Source of the DNA: Syncephalis plumigaleata
Lineage: Eukaryota; Zoopagomycota; Zoopagomycetes; Zoopagales; Piptocephalidaceae
Assembly: GCA_025201365.1 (NCBI GenBank)
Contig: JAIXMF010000001.1
Coordinates: 1,984,001 to 2,048,000, forward strand
DNA length: 64,000 nt
Direction of reading: 5' to 3'
The notes beneath the pieces were generated by a model. The model worked only from the letters and a program-made list of their open reading frames with translations. It was not told the origin of the DNA and searched no databases. The position numbers and the translations under genes were made by a program. The first letter of the stretch is position 1, and each line of letters begins with the position of its first letter. Of this stretch, positions 36,294 to 48,815 are shown piece by piece.

Positions 36294-37842
36294 TTATTCT
36301 GGCACGCTAAAGATCGACTCGATGGAATCAATGTTCAAGTCGAGCCATGGATGATCTATGGATATATCACTTGAAGGTAGTGTCAATGGTCCGGATGAGT
36401 GTGACGACTCATTGCTATGTTGTTGTTGTTGCTGCTGTTGCTGTTGTTGCTGTTGTTGTTCGCTTGATCCAAATCCCGTATAGGTCATGGTATCTGTGAT
36501 GTCATAGTTGGCGGAGATTGAATTAGCATTTGTTTTTAGACAATAATAAATTTATTTTTATTTTTATTTTTAACTACATAGAATAAATCCATTCTTTTTC
36601 ACTCGTGCTTACCTCTCACGTTATCTTGTGCTGACCAACCGATAAATGGTTGATTTTGCCCTGTTAATACGCACGACCTCATGGCTGCTGCATTTGAAGC
36701 ATGACTTGCCGAATTAGAGGCAGATGAACATCCTTTGGATTCGGCTACATTAGCATAATATGCAAGGTTGTTATGGTTAGTTAACAGTAACAGTAATAGT
36801 AACAGTAATAGTAATAGTAATAGTAATGAAAATATTACCTTGCTTGTTAAGGTCATCATGAACGGATAGCGAACAGGCCAATGAATTATCTTGACTTATA
36901 CCATCCATGATAGAGGCCTGCGAGTATAGGAATAGGTTAAACAGATCATCGGCAAGATTGGGTACTTGGTTGAACGAGCCAATATCCGGAGCAGTAGTGT
37001 TTTCCAACGAGACAAGTAGTGGCTCATCGAATTGGGGCGCCACTCCACTCGTTGCTTCCTGGTAGAATGACTGGAATACACTATTGACCGAGGGTTCTGG
37101 CACGCTTGGCTGCATCTCGATTCCTACTAGTGGTACCGATACTGGTTGTGGTTGTGGCTGTGGCACCACCGTTTCAGCTTGTGGTAGTGTGCACGACACG
37201 GGCATCGAGTCTGATATCGATATTATTAATGGCATATTCAATGGTCCAGTTGGTGATGAAGATGACGAAGAAGAAGAAGAAGATACCATGGCAAATTCGC
37301 TAGGATCACGGGGTTCAACTCGTCCAGCGCCATTCAAAACTGCAAGCGAATGTTTGCACTTCTTCTGATGACGAAGCATTTCAGAGCGTCGTGGTGTCCT
37401 CATATTGCAACCCTAAAGACGAAGGAGGAGGGAGAACAATGTAATATGTTATAAGTGAGTAATTTGATTTTTTGTAGGTAAACACAGATTGACTCATATC
37501 TACGCAATACATTTTACAAGCACAAGTGCATTACACACACAATCTTACCGGATTTTCGCAGGCAAACGGTTTCAAATTGATACGCTTGCAAATCTTACGC
37601 CATAAATGCGATTTTATACAAAACTTCTTCTTCGTGCTATACTGGCAGTCGGGATAGGAACACCGATAGATATCGATTGATTGTTGCTCGCTATGGCTTA
37701 ATAGATGCTCCACGAATAATGTCACCGCTTCCTTTTGAGACGCAGTAGGATACGAGCATGTCTCCACACAGCCGGGATAGGGACAGGGTAGTACGCAAAA
37801 GCTTGAGCTAGAGCTTGAGCTTGAACTAAAGGCTAGATCCAT
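36294..37842 (-). CDS. ZF5: strongly diverged Rim101/PacC-like C2H2 factor
   Basis: Exons 37842-37549, 37412-36839, 36744-36613 and 36493-36294 give 399 residues in frame. A nine-Ser run precedes three modified fingers at about 20-119: CPYPGC..LFVEHLLSH, CSYPDCQYSTKKKFCIKSH, and CENPGCNMRTPRRSEMLRHQKKCKH. The third has a wider Cys spacing and a Cys near its last ligand; the shared phase-0 intron falls in the same place. KRDHITSH is gone. The rest is Gln/Pro/Ser-rich with a run of about 13 Gln, and it ends in an acidic-hydrophobic tail (LDLNIDSIESIFSVPE) like an activation domain. Intron 2 (36838-36745) is largely AGTAAC/AGTAAT repeats on the + strand. Whether all three fingers still bind zinc is uncertain. 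Confidence 0.82.
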
Positions 37843-38372
37843 GATATTGCTCTATCGATTAGTACGGACAGCGATAAGCAAAAGAACAAGGAGGAAATGG
37901 AGAATAAGGAGAAGTAGAAGAAGGAGATGATATCGATCGCGGTAAGTGACGGAGTGTAGTAATAGGTTGGCAAGTTGAAAAGCGTTAACGTGTGTGTGGT
38001 GTGTATGAAATACCAGAGGAAAGGATGAAGACAACTAAAGGAAATCGACAAATAGCGTAATAAAAGAAGATGTCAATATCGCGATAATTGAGAGTCGATA
38101 TATGGTGGAATGGTTGTGGTTGTGGTGTAAAGTGAGTGGCCGAATGGACGAGCGAGCGAGTAGGTGAGTGAGTGAGTGAACAAGCAAGTATGGTTATGGT
38201 GACTACAACGACTGACAAATGAAATGCGGTACAGTTTAAGGCCGACGAAAGGGTTGAAAGAGAAGGCGGCCACCCCCGTGTAGCTTTCCCTCCGGATTTA
38301 TGTGGTTACTCGGGCGTTGCAAAAGAGCAAGCACATCACCAAAGGCAGCCCTAACATTTCATTCCATTCGTT

Positions 38373-38433
38373 CAGTCAGTCAGTCAGTCAGTCAGCCAGC
38401 CACTCCTTCACTCACTCACTCACTCACTCACTC
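38373..38433. repeat. Compound (CAGT)n / (CACT)n repeat
   Basis: About six CAGT units, a short GCCAGCC spacer, then about six CACT units, in the ZF5 upstream region. Confidence 0.9.
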
Positions 38434-40550
38434 ATACATACATACGCACATACGCACGCGCACATACATACATACAGAGAAATAAAATGTAATTGAGGCG
38501 TTTTTCCATTCGATACAAATGACGATGCTACGCTCATTGGCATGCTGCATCTGTCCAAAAAGATTCTAACACGGACCAGTTGATGAACGGCGTAGCTACT
38601 GTCCTACCCGAAGTTAAAGCTTAACCACCACCACCGGTTTCCCTCTTTTATCAGCATCATTGTTGTATGTTGTTCATTGTCGCGCTACCTTACTTGATAT
38701 GTGATGTGCGTGCCCATAACTTTCTTACCAAATACCGTCTAGTGTCACAATTGCGGTTAATTCTCTGGAGAGTATTTTTAGACAGATATATCCCACAAAG
38801 CCGTTACATCTTTTCCTTGCAATACATGATGCTTCTTTCCTGATCCTATTCGTAGAGCAACAGCAGCAATTACCAGTTTTCTTGGTAAAAATAACACTAA
38901 TGACGACTTGATAGATTGTCAATTGGCACTTGATGCTATTAGGTCGGCAATACCACGACAACACCATCTTTTCTCCTAGTAACTATCATGTGGCCGTCGG
39001 TATGTTATACGCTAAGGCGAAACGGCGAATCTGCTTCTAAATACTTTGATTGGTTCCATTGGTTTCCTTTGTTCGCAGAAGGAATGCTTCAAGATATCAA
39101 TCCCTTTTTTGTACAAAACATTATTATAGCAAAGATGCGCAAATTTCATACATCCTGTAACAAGTATAATAAAATAATCACATGTGCCTACACACAAAAA
39201 CACACATACACATACACATATACGTACACGTACACATAAGCAAATAAACAAGTGCTCATTGGTCTGCCTTTTAGATTAGTTGTATTTATTTTTAACGATT
39301 TCAACAAAGAAAACCATGTAGTATAATGAAGGCAAGAGAGGAAGAGAGGAAGGGGAAATCAAACGGAACTATATGGATAAGAGTTGCTGCGCATTGTCAA
39401 AATAGTAGTAAATGTTGCGCGTGTCTGCATTACACCCTGTAAAGATGAGCACATTAATATTGCTAGGAATGAAGAAAGCAATAATAACACGATGACCTGA
39501 TAATGCGAATGATGATGATAATGATGATGGTATTGAAACATCTAAATAATTAGCAATAAATAAAAATACGATGTTTATATACGAGGGTATTCCCTATGAG
39601 ATACGACAGTATGAAGACGATGAAGACGGTGCTATGTCGAGGTGTACACTCGGGTTTTCTCCATTCATGAAATATCCATCATACTATGTGTACACACAAT
39701 ATAATAAATATTGAAAGAGAAAATGGCATATACCGACGACAGGAACCATTCATCATCATGCATCCTATCTCGTGTCTGTATCTTTTTTTCACGGAAATAC
39801 GTCATTATTTCATCAGTCCCATTTGGAACCATTCAAGATCATGGTTTAGACGTATTAATAGTAAGAAAGGGGGTAATAGTAGTAGTAGTAGTAACAACAA
39901 CAGCAGCAGCAGGATGAGGAAAAGGAAGATGCGCACGTGTGACGACAGCCAACTATATTACTATTACTGCTACTATTACACTACTACTACTACTACTACA
40001 ATTACTATTATAATGACGACTATTGGGCAAGCAAACTCATTCCATCGGCATGATACGGCCGATACTTTTGTTCGTAATAGTGTTGCTAAGCTCTATTGGG
40101 AACAAAAAGAAAATAGTGCAAATAAAAAGGAGATAAAGGAAAGAATACAGAAATATGCTAGATAAAATGGTGGACACATATGCAACGTCAAAGGTGTAGA
40201 TGAGTGGAAGTGGGAGAGGAGCATAGGTATCTTTTGACGAAAAACACACGGGACACGGGAACAAGCGGGGAAGAGGAAGGAAGGAAGGGGCGAAGCGGAT
40301 AAAACACAAAACAACGCACAACTGGAAACAAAATAGGGAACAATTAAAGATGTAAAGCTGTCGTAGCACAGGTTAATAGCTAGTTGGTTGGCACGAGCGA
40401 TAAAAGTAGTAAGAAATAACTAGGAGAAAAATGAACGACGCAAGACAAAAAAGAATAATAAGGCGATGGTGCGTAAAGGCACACAGCAGCTGATCAACAC
40501 ATCAACCCATACTATACTAAAGAGATAGAAAGGAAGCATGATTGTTCATC

Positions 40551-40580
40551 ATTGATATATATATATATAGCGATATCAAT
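40551..40580. other. Hairpin just 3' of ZF6
   Basis: Arms ATTGATAT (40551-40558) and ATATCAAT (40573-40580) flank a TA run. The position, 78 bases after the ZF6 stop, is inside the expected 3' untranslated region. Confidence 0.45.
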
Positions 40581-40658
40581 ATCATAAAAAGAAGGAATAA
40601 CCTACGGGTACAATAGGTTTGTATAGGTATATGTATATCCTAAATATCCAATAGATTA

Positions 40659-42826
40659 TTATAGTTGGGCGATGACAGGGTTGAAGTCAGTTGAAGTGAA
40701 TGTGGTTGCGGCATTATCATTGATGCTGCTGTTGTAGTTGTTGCTATTGAAGTTGACGTTGTTGCAATTGTTGTTGTTGTTGATATTCGAAACGGATGGA
40801 AGGGCGGCTGGTGCAGTTACCGTGGTTGTAATGGGATGTAGCATATTCGCCATTTTACGTGCACTACCGGACATGATGGGGAAGTTGACGTGCGCCAATG
40901 GACTGTAGGCTGGATCGCACTTGCCGTACATTACAGGTGATGGTAGGTTGTGATGAGAGAAGATCGGGTGGTCGAAACTATGAGCGGAAACAGCGCTACC
41001 TAGACTTCTAACGCTGACGGCATCACTGTCATCAGAGTCGGAAGTAGCGAGTTTCCCCTCCAACAATGGCAACCAGTTGGAGGCGTTGTCAAAAGAGTTG
41101 TCGGCCTGTACGAGTTCGGAGAAACTGGCACTGCCACTCATTGCCAAGGGGCGTGGCAATGAAGATGGTTGATAATGTTGAATCGTTGGACTTTCTGACT
41201 TGTAGTTTGAGGAATCTATTATGAATCAATTGAATAGATACAAAAGAAGCACAATGTAATGATTAGTTAAATGTAAAGTAACTCATACATACACACAGCC
41301 AAATATACATATACATATACATAGAATATATTGTACATGAAAAGTCCACTCAATAGGAACGCGTGTAATCCGCATGCATTACCTACACTCTCTCATAATA
41401 CACATATATACACGCTCAAGTATTCACATCAAAAGGTAAAGACACGTACGGAAATGAAAGCGGCCGTGTCCTAGCTAGCGGGACAGACGAGCATACTTGC
41501 CTTGCGGATTGACCAATATATGAGCCATTGGATCCGTTGGACAAGGTACTGGTGCACTAACGGGCGTGTCGTTCAAGTTGTGATAGTGGAATGTCAATGG
41601 TCCCGGATGATTCACTAATTGCTGATAGCCATGCGTGGGCTGTTGACTAATCGATGAAAAGTCGGGCGACATGGAAAAATGACCGGCTGCCTCCATCATA
41701 CTCATTAACGAGTTGCGATGGTCACCGAGACCGTTCTGCACGAGTGGTGCACCCATGGGTGAAGCAGCCGATACGGCCGTGAAGGCATAATCCGACAATG
41801 CTGGTGGAGGAGCAATGGGACCAGAGAATGTAGGTGGTGCCGAATGTGTGAACGGATATTCCGGCATCGTGTCGCAAGATTGTGGTGGTGGTGGTGGTGG
41901 TGACATCATACCGTTGAATTCTTCTTCAGGTGCGCTCAATCGACGTTCGCGTTCCTCCTTGGTGCGAGAAGCAGCCGTGGCGCGGGAGGCACGTGGACGA
42001 AGCGGAGTGGCATCAGGGTGCTTACGCGCCAAATGCTTCTTTTGGTCGCCGCGGTGTTTGAATCGTTCGTCGCAATGCTAAATTGGCAATGAAAACAATT
42101 CACGTGTATTAGTATTACTATTTCTTAGTGTACATGCGCGTGTATATGATGTATGTATAGAAAGAGAAGAGAAAGAGAAAAGAGAAAGCACATGTTGATG
42201 ATGATGATGGAAAAGAAACGGATGCACTTACTACCGAGAATGCACCCTACCAATGTGATCACACCTACGTATACGTATACGTAGATAGAGAGAGAGAGAG
42301 AGAGAGAGAGACTCGGTATTTACCATAATGCTATAGCAATTCATATACCAGCTCCAAAAAAGACAAGCGAAAGAAAGATGAAACTAAGTGGACAAAAACT
42401 TACCTCGCAGCCAAATGGACGCCAATCCAAGTGTTTCTTCATGTGCGACTTGAGCCGGAACAGACTGGGGCGCACTTCGTCACAGCCAACCCAACGACAT
42501 GTAAGCCCTCCAGTGTTTGGTTCGGCTGAGCCCACCGCCTGCAAACGAGACGATAGATGCTCCGTTTCGATGTGTCGCCAGATGGCATCACCAGTGGGAA
42601 AGGCGTGCTCGCATAGCATACAATCCTCCCAGCGGCAGAAGAATGGACCAAGCAAACGAGCGTTATTGCCGTTACGACTCGTGGTGATACTGCCACGACG
42701 AATGGGGCCGGTGATACGACCGTTGATGGCGGGTGAAGTAGCGGGAGATAACGAGGGACTGCCGTGGAACGGCAACATGTTACCTTCAGCTACGGAGGAT
42801 AGAGAGAAGTGAGCGAAATTGTCCAT
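40659..42826 (-). CDS. ZF6: diverged Rim101/PacC-like C2H2 factor
   Basis: Exons 42826-42404, 42077-41501 and 41215-40659 give 518 residues in frame. A Ser/Pro-rich N-terminus leads to fingers at about 64-161: CRWEDCMLCEHAFPTGDAIW with the His pair in IWRHIETEH, CRWVGCDEVRPSLFRLKSHMKKH, and CEHCDERFKHRGDQKKHLARKH split by the shared phase-0 intron. Finger 1 carries an extra Cys and the fingers 1-2 linker is longer than in ZF1. After finger 3 comes a basic segment (TKEERERRL), a Pro run, and later Ser-rich acidic sequence (ATSDSDDSDAVSVRSLGS) and an Asn-rich tail. The second intron (41500-41216) has a GC donor; the GT alternative four bases on would change frame and lose the long last exon. 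Confidence 0.85.
42265..42284. repeat. 20-base perfect palindrome in ZF6 intron 1
   Basis: CTACGTATACGTATACGTAG equals its own reverse complement. It sits in the intron that splits finger 3 and is followed directly by a GA run (42286-42310). Confidence 0.75.
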
Positions 42827-45800
42827 ATTAACAGCTATTAATTTAGAAACACCGCTGTATTAATCAAGTGGAGCTATTAAACCAATGAAGAAAGAAAAGA
42901 AGAGGTTCACCGTAAAGGAAAAAATGAAACAAAGAACAAAGACGAGTGTGCGTTTGTTTGTGTGTTTGCGTTTGTGTGTGTGTGTGTGCGTGTTTGTGTG
43001 TGTGGTATGCAAATGGCGATAATGAGATAGAGATAGAAAGAGAGAAAGAGAGAGAGAATAACAAGATGGTTCCCACGAATCCTAAGATTTGTTATTAAAA
43101 TAAATGTGGTGTGATGGATGATGATAGTGGTAACAGTACCAACTGTTATATGATAATAATGTTATTGATATAAATGGCGAGGATATGACTAATATACTTC
43201 AAGTATAATAGAGAAGAAGCAAATCACAACTCGAGATTATATCACACCGTAAAAACGTTAAGAAGGGAAGAGACACCCAAATAAACTAAAATAAGAACTA
43301 GACTAGACTAAACTAAACTAACTAAAAGACTGGGGAGAGAGAGAGAGTGAGAGAGTGAGAGAGGTGAGGGGAATGGAAAAAACGAGAGTATCGATCGTAG
43401 GAAGCAGCGAGCGTAGAGGAAATAATAACGTAACGTTATTGGCAAGAATGTGACCAGCAACGCAGGACGAATAGAGAAAGAGACGTGACTCAATAATAAT
43501 GGTAATAGTAGTAATAGGAATAATAAGGGTAGTAAGTAGGATTCAATCAATTGATAAACAACAAAGATAGCACAATAACCACCACCAAGTCGTAATAGAC
43601 AATTAAAGTGACGACGGCTAATCAATGATGAAAATCAAACAGGAACGTAAGAAGAAAATAATAATTGAATCGACGTAGAAGTAAAAGTCGGAAGAAGTTC
43701 GTATGGACGTAGAAATAGAGAGAGAAAGAAATAGAGAGGGAGAGAGAGAACAAGAAAACGAGAATAAAAGAGTAGCGATGGAGTAACGTAAGGTGCAAGT
43801 GCAAAAAGTGTGTGGATGTTATAATGATAAAATGATGTGCTGTGTGCGAATGGAAAGCGTTAAAAGGAAGAAATGAGCGCTAATGAAAAACGGATGAGGC
43901 GGCAAAAAACTAAGGCGACAAGCACGAATGGTGCAGCGTGACTGTACGACTTGCTGGTAAAAATAGTAAACGCCGAAGTGTAGTAATAACCGGGGTGGCT
44001 ATTTAAAAGAGAGAGAGAGAGAAAGCGGAAGGAGAGTGGTGGAAGCGTAGCAATGTTTCAAAGAAGCGCTGATTTAGTAATAAGTAAAAGTGGTAGTAGA
44101 AGTAGTAGAAGAGTGAGGAGTTAGTAACGGACGTAGACCAGCAATGAAAAGAGAAAATCAAGTTGATGTGTAATAGGAATGAAACGGTAACAAAGAGACG
44201 ATTTAGTTGCGAGAAATAAACGCGAAAGTAACCGTGTTTGATGTTGGCGTGGATGGATAGTAAAGATAGCTGTACTTGTACTTGTAGTTGTAGTGGTTGT
44301 AGTTGTAGTTACTAGTTATAATTTAATAGTAATCAGATGAATAATGTGTACGTGTGGATAAAAGATTGTGTGTGTGTTTGTTTGTTAAGATAACTAAAAA
44401 GTCCTCAGCAATGCTGCAGTAAACGGATGTATAAAAGCGATACCGTCCGAAAAGGTGTTTAATGAAGTCAAATAAATAGTATGTTTCGGATTCATTAGTA
44501 GCCGTAAATATGTGTGTGTACAAAAGAGAGGGAGAGAGAGAAAGGAAGAGGGCAGAGTAATGGTACCGCAACTAAACATGCCAATGCTACTCTATCATTG
44601 ATGCTGCAGCTGTTGTCATTATTGATGATGATGATGATAACAACGATGATGATGCGGTAGTAGTGCTAATTACCACAACCGATGTATGATAACGGATGGC
44701 GCACAACCGGTTATGCTTTCATGGTCTGCCACATCTCACACACATCCACACACATCCATCTTCATTAGTATCATCATCACATTCCATTACAGAACTCCGT
44801 AGGGACGGAGTGAGTGAGTGAGGGGGGAATGAGACTGAGGAGGACAAGAAAACGAGTGCCATTTGGTGTTACCATGTCGAGGAGAGAGAGAAAGCTTGCG
44901 TCAGTAATAATGGACCCGGATGAAAATGTCCGTTGGTCTCGAACTTGGTTGCACCACCAATCAGGGTGGTCCTAACGAGGGCGAGAATGTACGGATGGTT
45001 GGTGTACGCGGGTATGTATGCGTGTGTATGTACGAGTGCACACGCAAGATGCTCGATGTAAAGCAAAACTTTGAAGTAAGGCTGAAAGGCCAGCCCATTG
45101 TTCGATTACGATGTAACAATAACAAAATCGCTATATTTGTTGTTACTGTTATTGTTGTTGTTGTTGTTAATGTCATAAATATCGTATTGTTAAACATGTC
45201 AATTACTTGTGTGTACATGTGCATGAGAATTCATACATGTGCTTGTTTGTTTGTGTAGGATGTGTGCCATAACAACAAAAGAAAAAATGTCGTACTAGTG
45301 GTGGCACACACACCTGCACACAAATACACAAGTTGCTTTATTTTTTCATGGTACTAGAACGCTCAACAAGAATGCGCGCGTGTGTGTGTGTGCACCATGG
45401 ATAAAAATGGACATGGCACTAGGCATTTACCAATCAAAATAATCGTGATGATGAAATGGTTATCGCTATTGCCGTTGTTATTGCCGTTGCCGTTAATTAC
45501 CATTGAAGCACCGGCACTTCGCTCGTACATTCGAAAAGAGAAAAAACGAGAATACATCGATATGACTGGTAGACCTGTAACGAAACAAAACTGGCTACCC
45601 CTTGTTTCGTAAAAATGTGCTACATCAAGTCGGTATACGTTCTCTGCTACGTGACCTCCGACTATTTTGTACGGCAGATCATGCAGAAAAATGGCATACT
45701 GGACCCTTACGGCCTAGTAATTAATGGAACACATACACACGTACATATACACACGTACAGAACCATAGGCGATCTGAGAAAGATGACATGAACTCAAGTC

Positions 45801-48595
45801 TATAAGAAATGAATATAATCTCTGTATGTACTAGGCGCAACAACCATATAATGATAACAGTTATTGTTTTGTTTGTCTAAAAATAATGCTGACCATTTCG
45901 TTCGAGCACTAGAAACAAACAGATCCCGCATATTCGTTACAGTTTATCAAGTCACCCGCATGATCATCGCCATTGGTTACGATGATATCGAAAGAAACAC
46001 GGTGACAGACTGTGTGCATCATGGTATGTGACCTGTGGTGTCTGCACTGCTATTTGCGCGTTTAATTGAAACACAAATAATAAAGTGCTAAATAGATGGG
46101 TACTACCGGAAAGAGATGATGCATAGCCAGTTTACGCGTGGTCTAACACCAACAAGGATTCGTCAATCAAATTGAATAAGGAACGGAAAAACAAGTGAAC
46201 CTTGTATTCCATGCTATCTTTCCGTTTGTCTGTTCTCCTTCTTCGCCGTTAACACGACTCACCAGTGATATGTATGTAATGTCTATTTTTGTTACAACAT
46301 GTTGAACGAATGACCAGTTCACTAATCTCAATCATGCATAGGAAGAGAAGTGACATATCCCACGGGCGAGAGCCAGGAACACGACATGAAATGAAACTGG
46401 CCAACATGTCACCGTTCAGGAATGGATGAACCAGGAAAGAGAAGAGATAAACTTGTGATAGAGGAATAGCATCCATGAGCAATTATCGTGGTTCCTTGTT
46501 TTTCCTGATAGATCACCCTGATGTGAAATAAATATGTGAGTCATGTATAATATCCCTTATAGAGCATGTTAACCATAACAATAATAATAGAAGGGAATTG
46601 ACCATAGTTCACCTATTTCATGACAAGCAGCACTACTACTACTACTACTTGCGATAAACTTACAAGCCATGAGGCTACACACAAACATGCACAAGTATCG
46701 TATAGACTATAATACACGCACATACATACATGCCTCATGTTCGTAATACACAAGTCTTGGCTGTTTTATTTTACTCATAAGCACCTGCCCGGTTATTACA
46801 CCTAATCACGAAAGACATTGAGTAATATATATTTTCCTGGGTAGACTTTACCTCAACCCTGTAAAACGAAGGAAACAGGACAGCAATAAGGATGGTCCAC
46901 GGAATATTATCTATCCATCTAGTATTTGGGCCTATGCTCATCTAGAACATGGTCCTTGGTCCTGTTACATTGCCTCACTCTACTCACCCTCAGATGTATC
47001 TTGACGACTGTGTCTGTGTCTATATTGTTTTTACAATGCATTAATGAACAAACAAACAAGCAAGCAAACACATAGAAATGATCTAACTACCCTTGTCTTG
47101 TACATGTGTACTAATACTTGTATCATCCATTCTACATTAATGCGTTAACGAGCAGTATCATCGTGTAGCACACACGCTATTTCTCACTGACTATTAAAGA
47201 TCGTCGTTGTTCTATGATTAGACATGGATTGAGGATTGATCATGGTTACTCTTGCCCTGTCTATAATAACGGTGATACAACGACAAGTAGTTACTAATGA
47301 TGAATACTATTGAATAAATGTCAGGGATGCTATACTACCACCTTATCTTTCTCTCTCTTTCTCTCTCCCTATCTCGCTCAATCTCGTCTAGTTTAACAGC
47401 GTCATTCTACCTACTAATTATCTCGTTTGCTTGCTAGTCAATCCATATGCAATACTCTCCAATAATCGTCTAAATTTGGCATAACAATGTTGAAGTCCAT
47501 TGAATGGTGGTGTCTTTACAAGAATTTGCACAAATAACTTGCCAAGCGTTTTCCACGTGCGCTATATCCATTTTAAGTCGCTATCATTTTGTACCATGTA
47601 CGAAATTTGTCGGCGAATCAAATCCCGAAATCAGCATGAATGATTTCCTGTTTCTCTTCCTTTCTACCTCATCTGCTTGTCTCTCTCTCTCTCTCTCTAT
47701 GCGTGTGTGCCTATCTGTCTACCTCGCTTTTCCTCGCTCGTTCATTCGTCGTTTGTCCCTGTAGTTCTATACTTGATGTTGATTGGACAAGAATCACACT
47801 CGCTCATTCGTCCATTCATTTTCGTTCAACTCTCCATACCATTTCCATTCACGCGTGTCTCTCATCTGTATGGTGTATTTTCCACTTATTGTCGTTACTC
47901 GTTGTTACCTGTCTAACACCACTATCTGTGCTTCATTCAACATGCAATAAACCGTACATTCCCGTCATACGTACATTGTTCGGAATTAGAAAACAGAAAA
48001 CAAGAATATTGAATAAATGTCGGCTTTCTATGACTGTTCCATTGCTTTGCAGATTGCTTTACCCAAAATAGATGCAATTAACCGACAAGTAAAAGTATAG
48101 CTGCATTGGCAACCATTGGCATCACCATCATCATCATCATTAGTCAAGTAAACAGCAATACGCTATAATATGTCAATAGATTAATAATAGCAATAATAAT
48201 AGGAATAGCAATAATTACTGACAAATGCTGATTTTACCGATGGATGCCATTTTGCTTGGCGGATATGTACCCAGACATACCACGCGACAACTAGTACATT
48301 GTACATCAATGAACGGAATTAGCTCATATCCGTACATATGCTGATGATATTGATGTATGTGTATATGTATGTGGAGATAATTATCGTCATTAGTGCCATT
48401 GTCATCATCGTCATCGTCATCGGCATCAGCATCAGCAGCATCATTGTCATTATTGTCGTTATTATCATCATTATTATTGTCATTTTCATCATCACTGATG
48501 CTGTTCTTGTTACTGCTGCTTATCCACATGTCACTTGATTACTACATCTGTAGTATGAGATGTTTCATGTAAAGTGCGTACATATGTACATACAC

Positions 48596-48597
<2 letters not shown>

Positions 48598-48633
<36 letters not shown>
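48598..48633. repeat. (GT)18 microsatellite
   Basis: The longest perfect dinucleotide repeat in the window. Confidence 0.95.
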
Positions 48634-48765
48634 TATGTTTATGTGAATGGATAAATGGGTAAATGGGTAAACGAATGAGTGGAATGAGGCGAGCATTCTT
48701 TGTAGTGCTTTATCAGGTCACGAGAACAGTCATGATATGGTGAGCATTGTAGAGTAGCAGTAAAA

Positions 48766-48815
48766 GGTAGAGAGAGAGAGAGAGAGAAAGGGAGAGGGAG
48801 AGAGAGAAAGGGAGA
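48766..48815. repeat. GA-rich microsatellite
   Basis: GA units with AAAG and GGGA interruptions. Confidence 0.85.

Larger units (their letters stand above)
37843..40658. other. 2.8 kb spacer between ZF5 and ZF6
   Basis: No supported gene. 37860-38060 is purine-rich on the + strand (ZF5 leader). A compound CAGT/CACT repeat lies at 38373-38433. TAG/CAG runs lie near 39876-39910. The ZF6-proximal part (40080-40350) is again purine-rich on the + strand. A hairpin at 40551-40580 lies 78 bases past the ZF6 stop. Open stretches at 38725-38967 (-) and 38988-39239 (+) match nothing known. Confidence 0.65.

Noticed and set aside
38373-38433. Regular CAGT/CACT units as a CRISPR-like array
   Set aside because: Plain tetranucleotide microsatellite with no unique spacers, in a eukaryotic genome.
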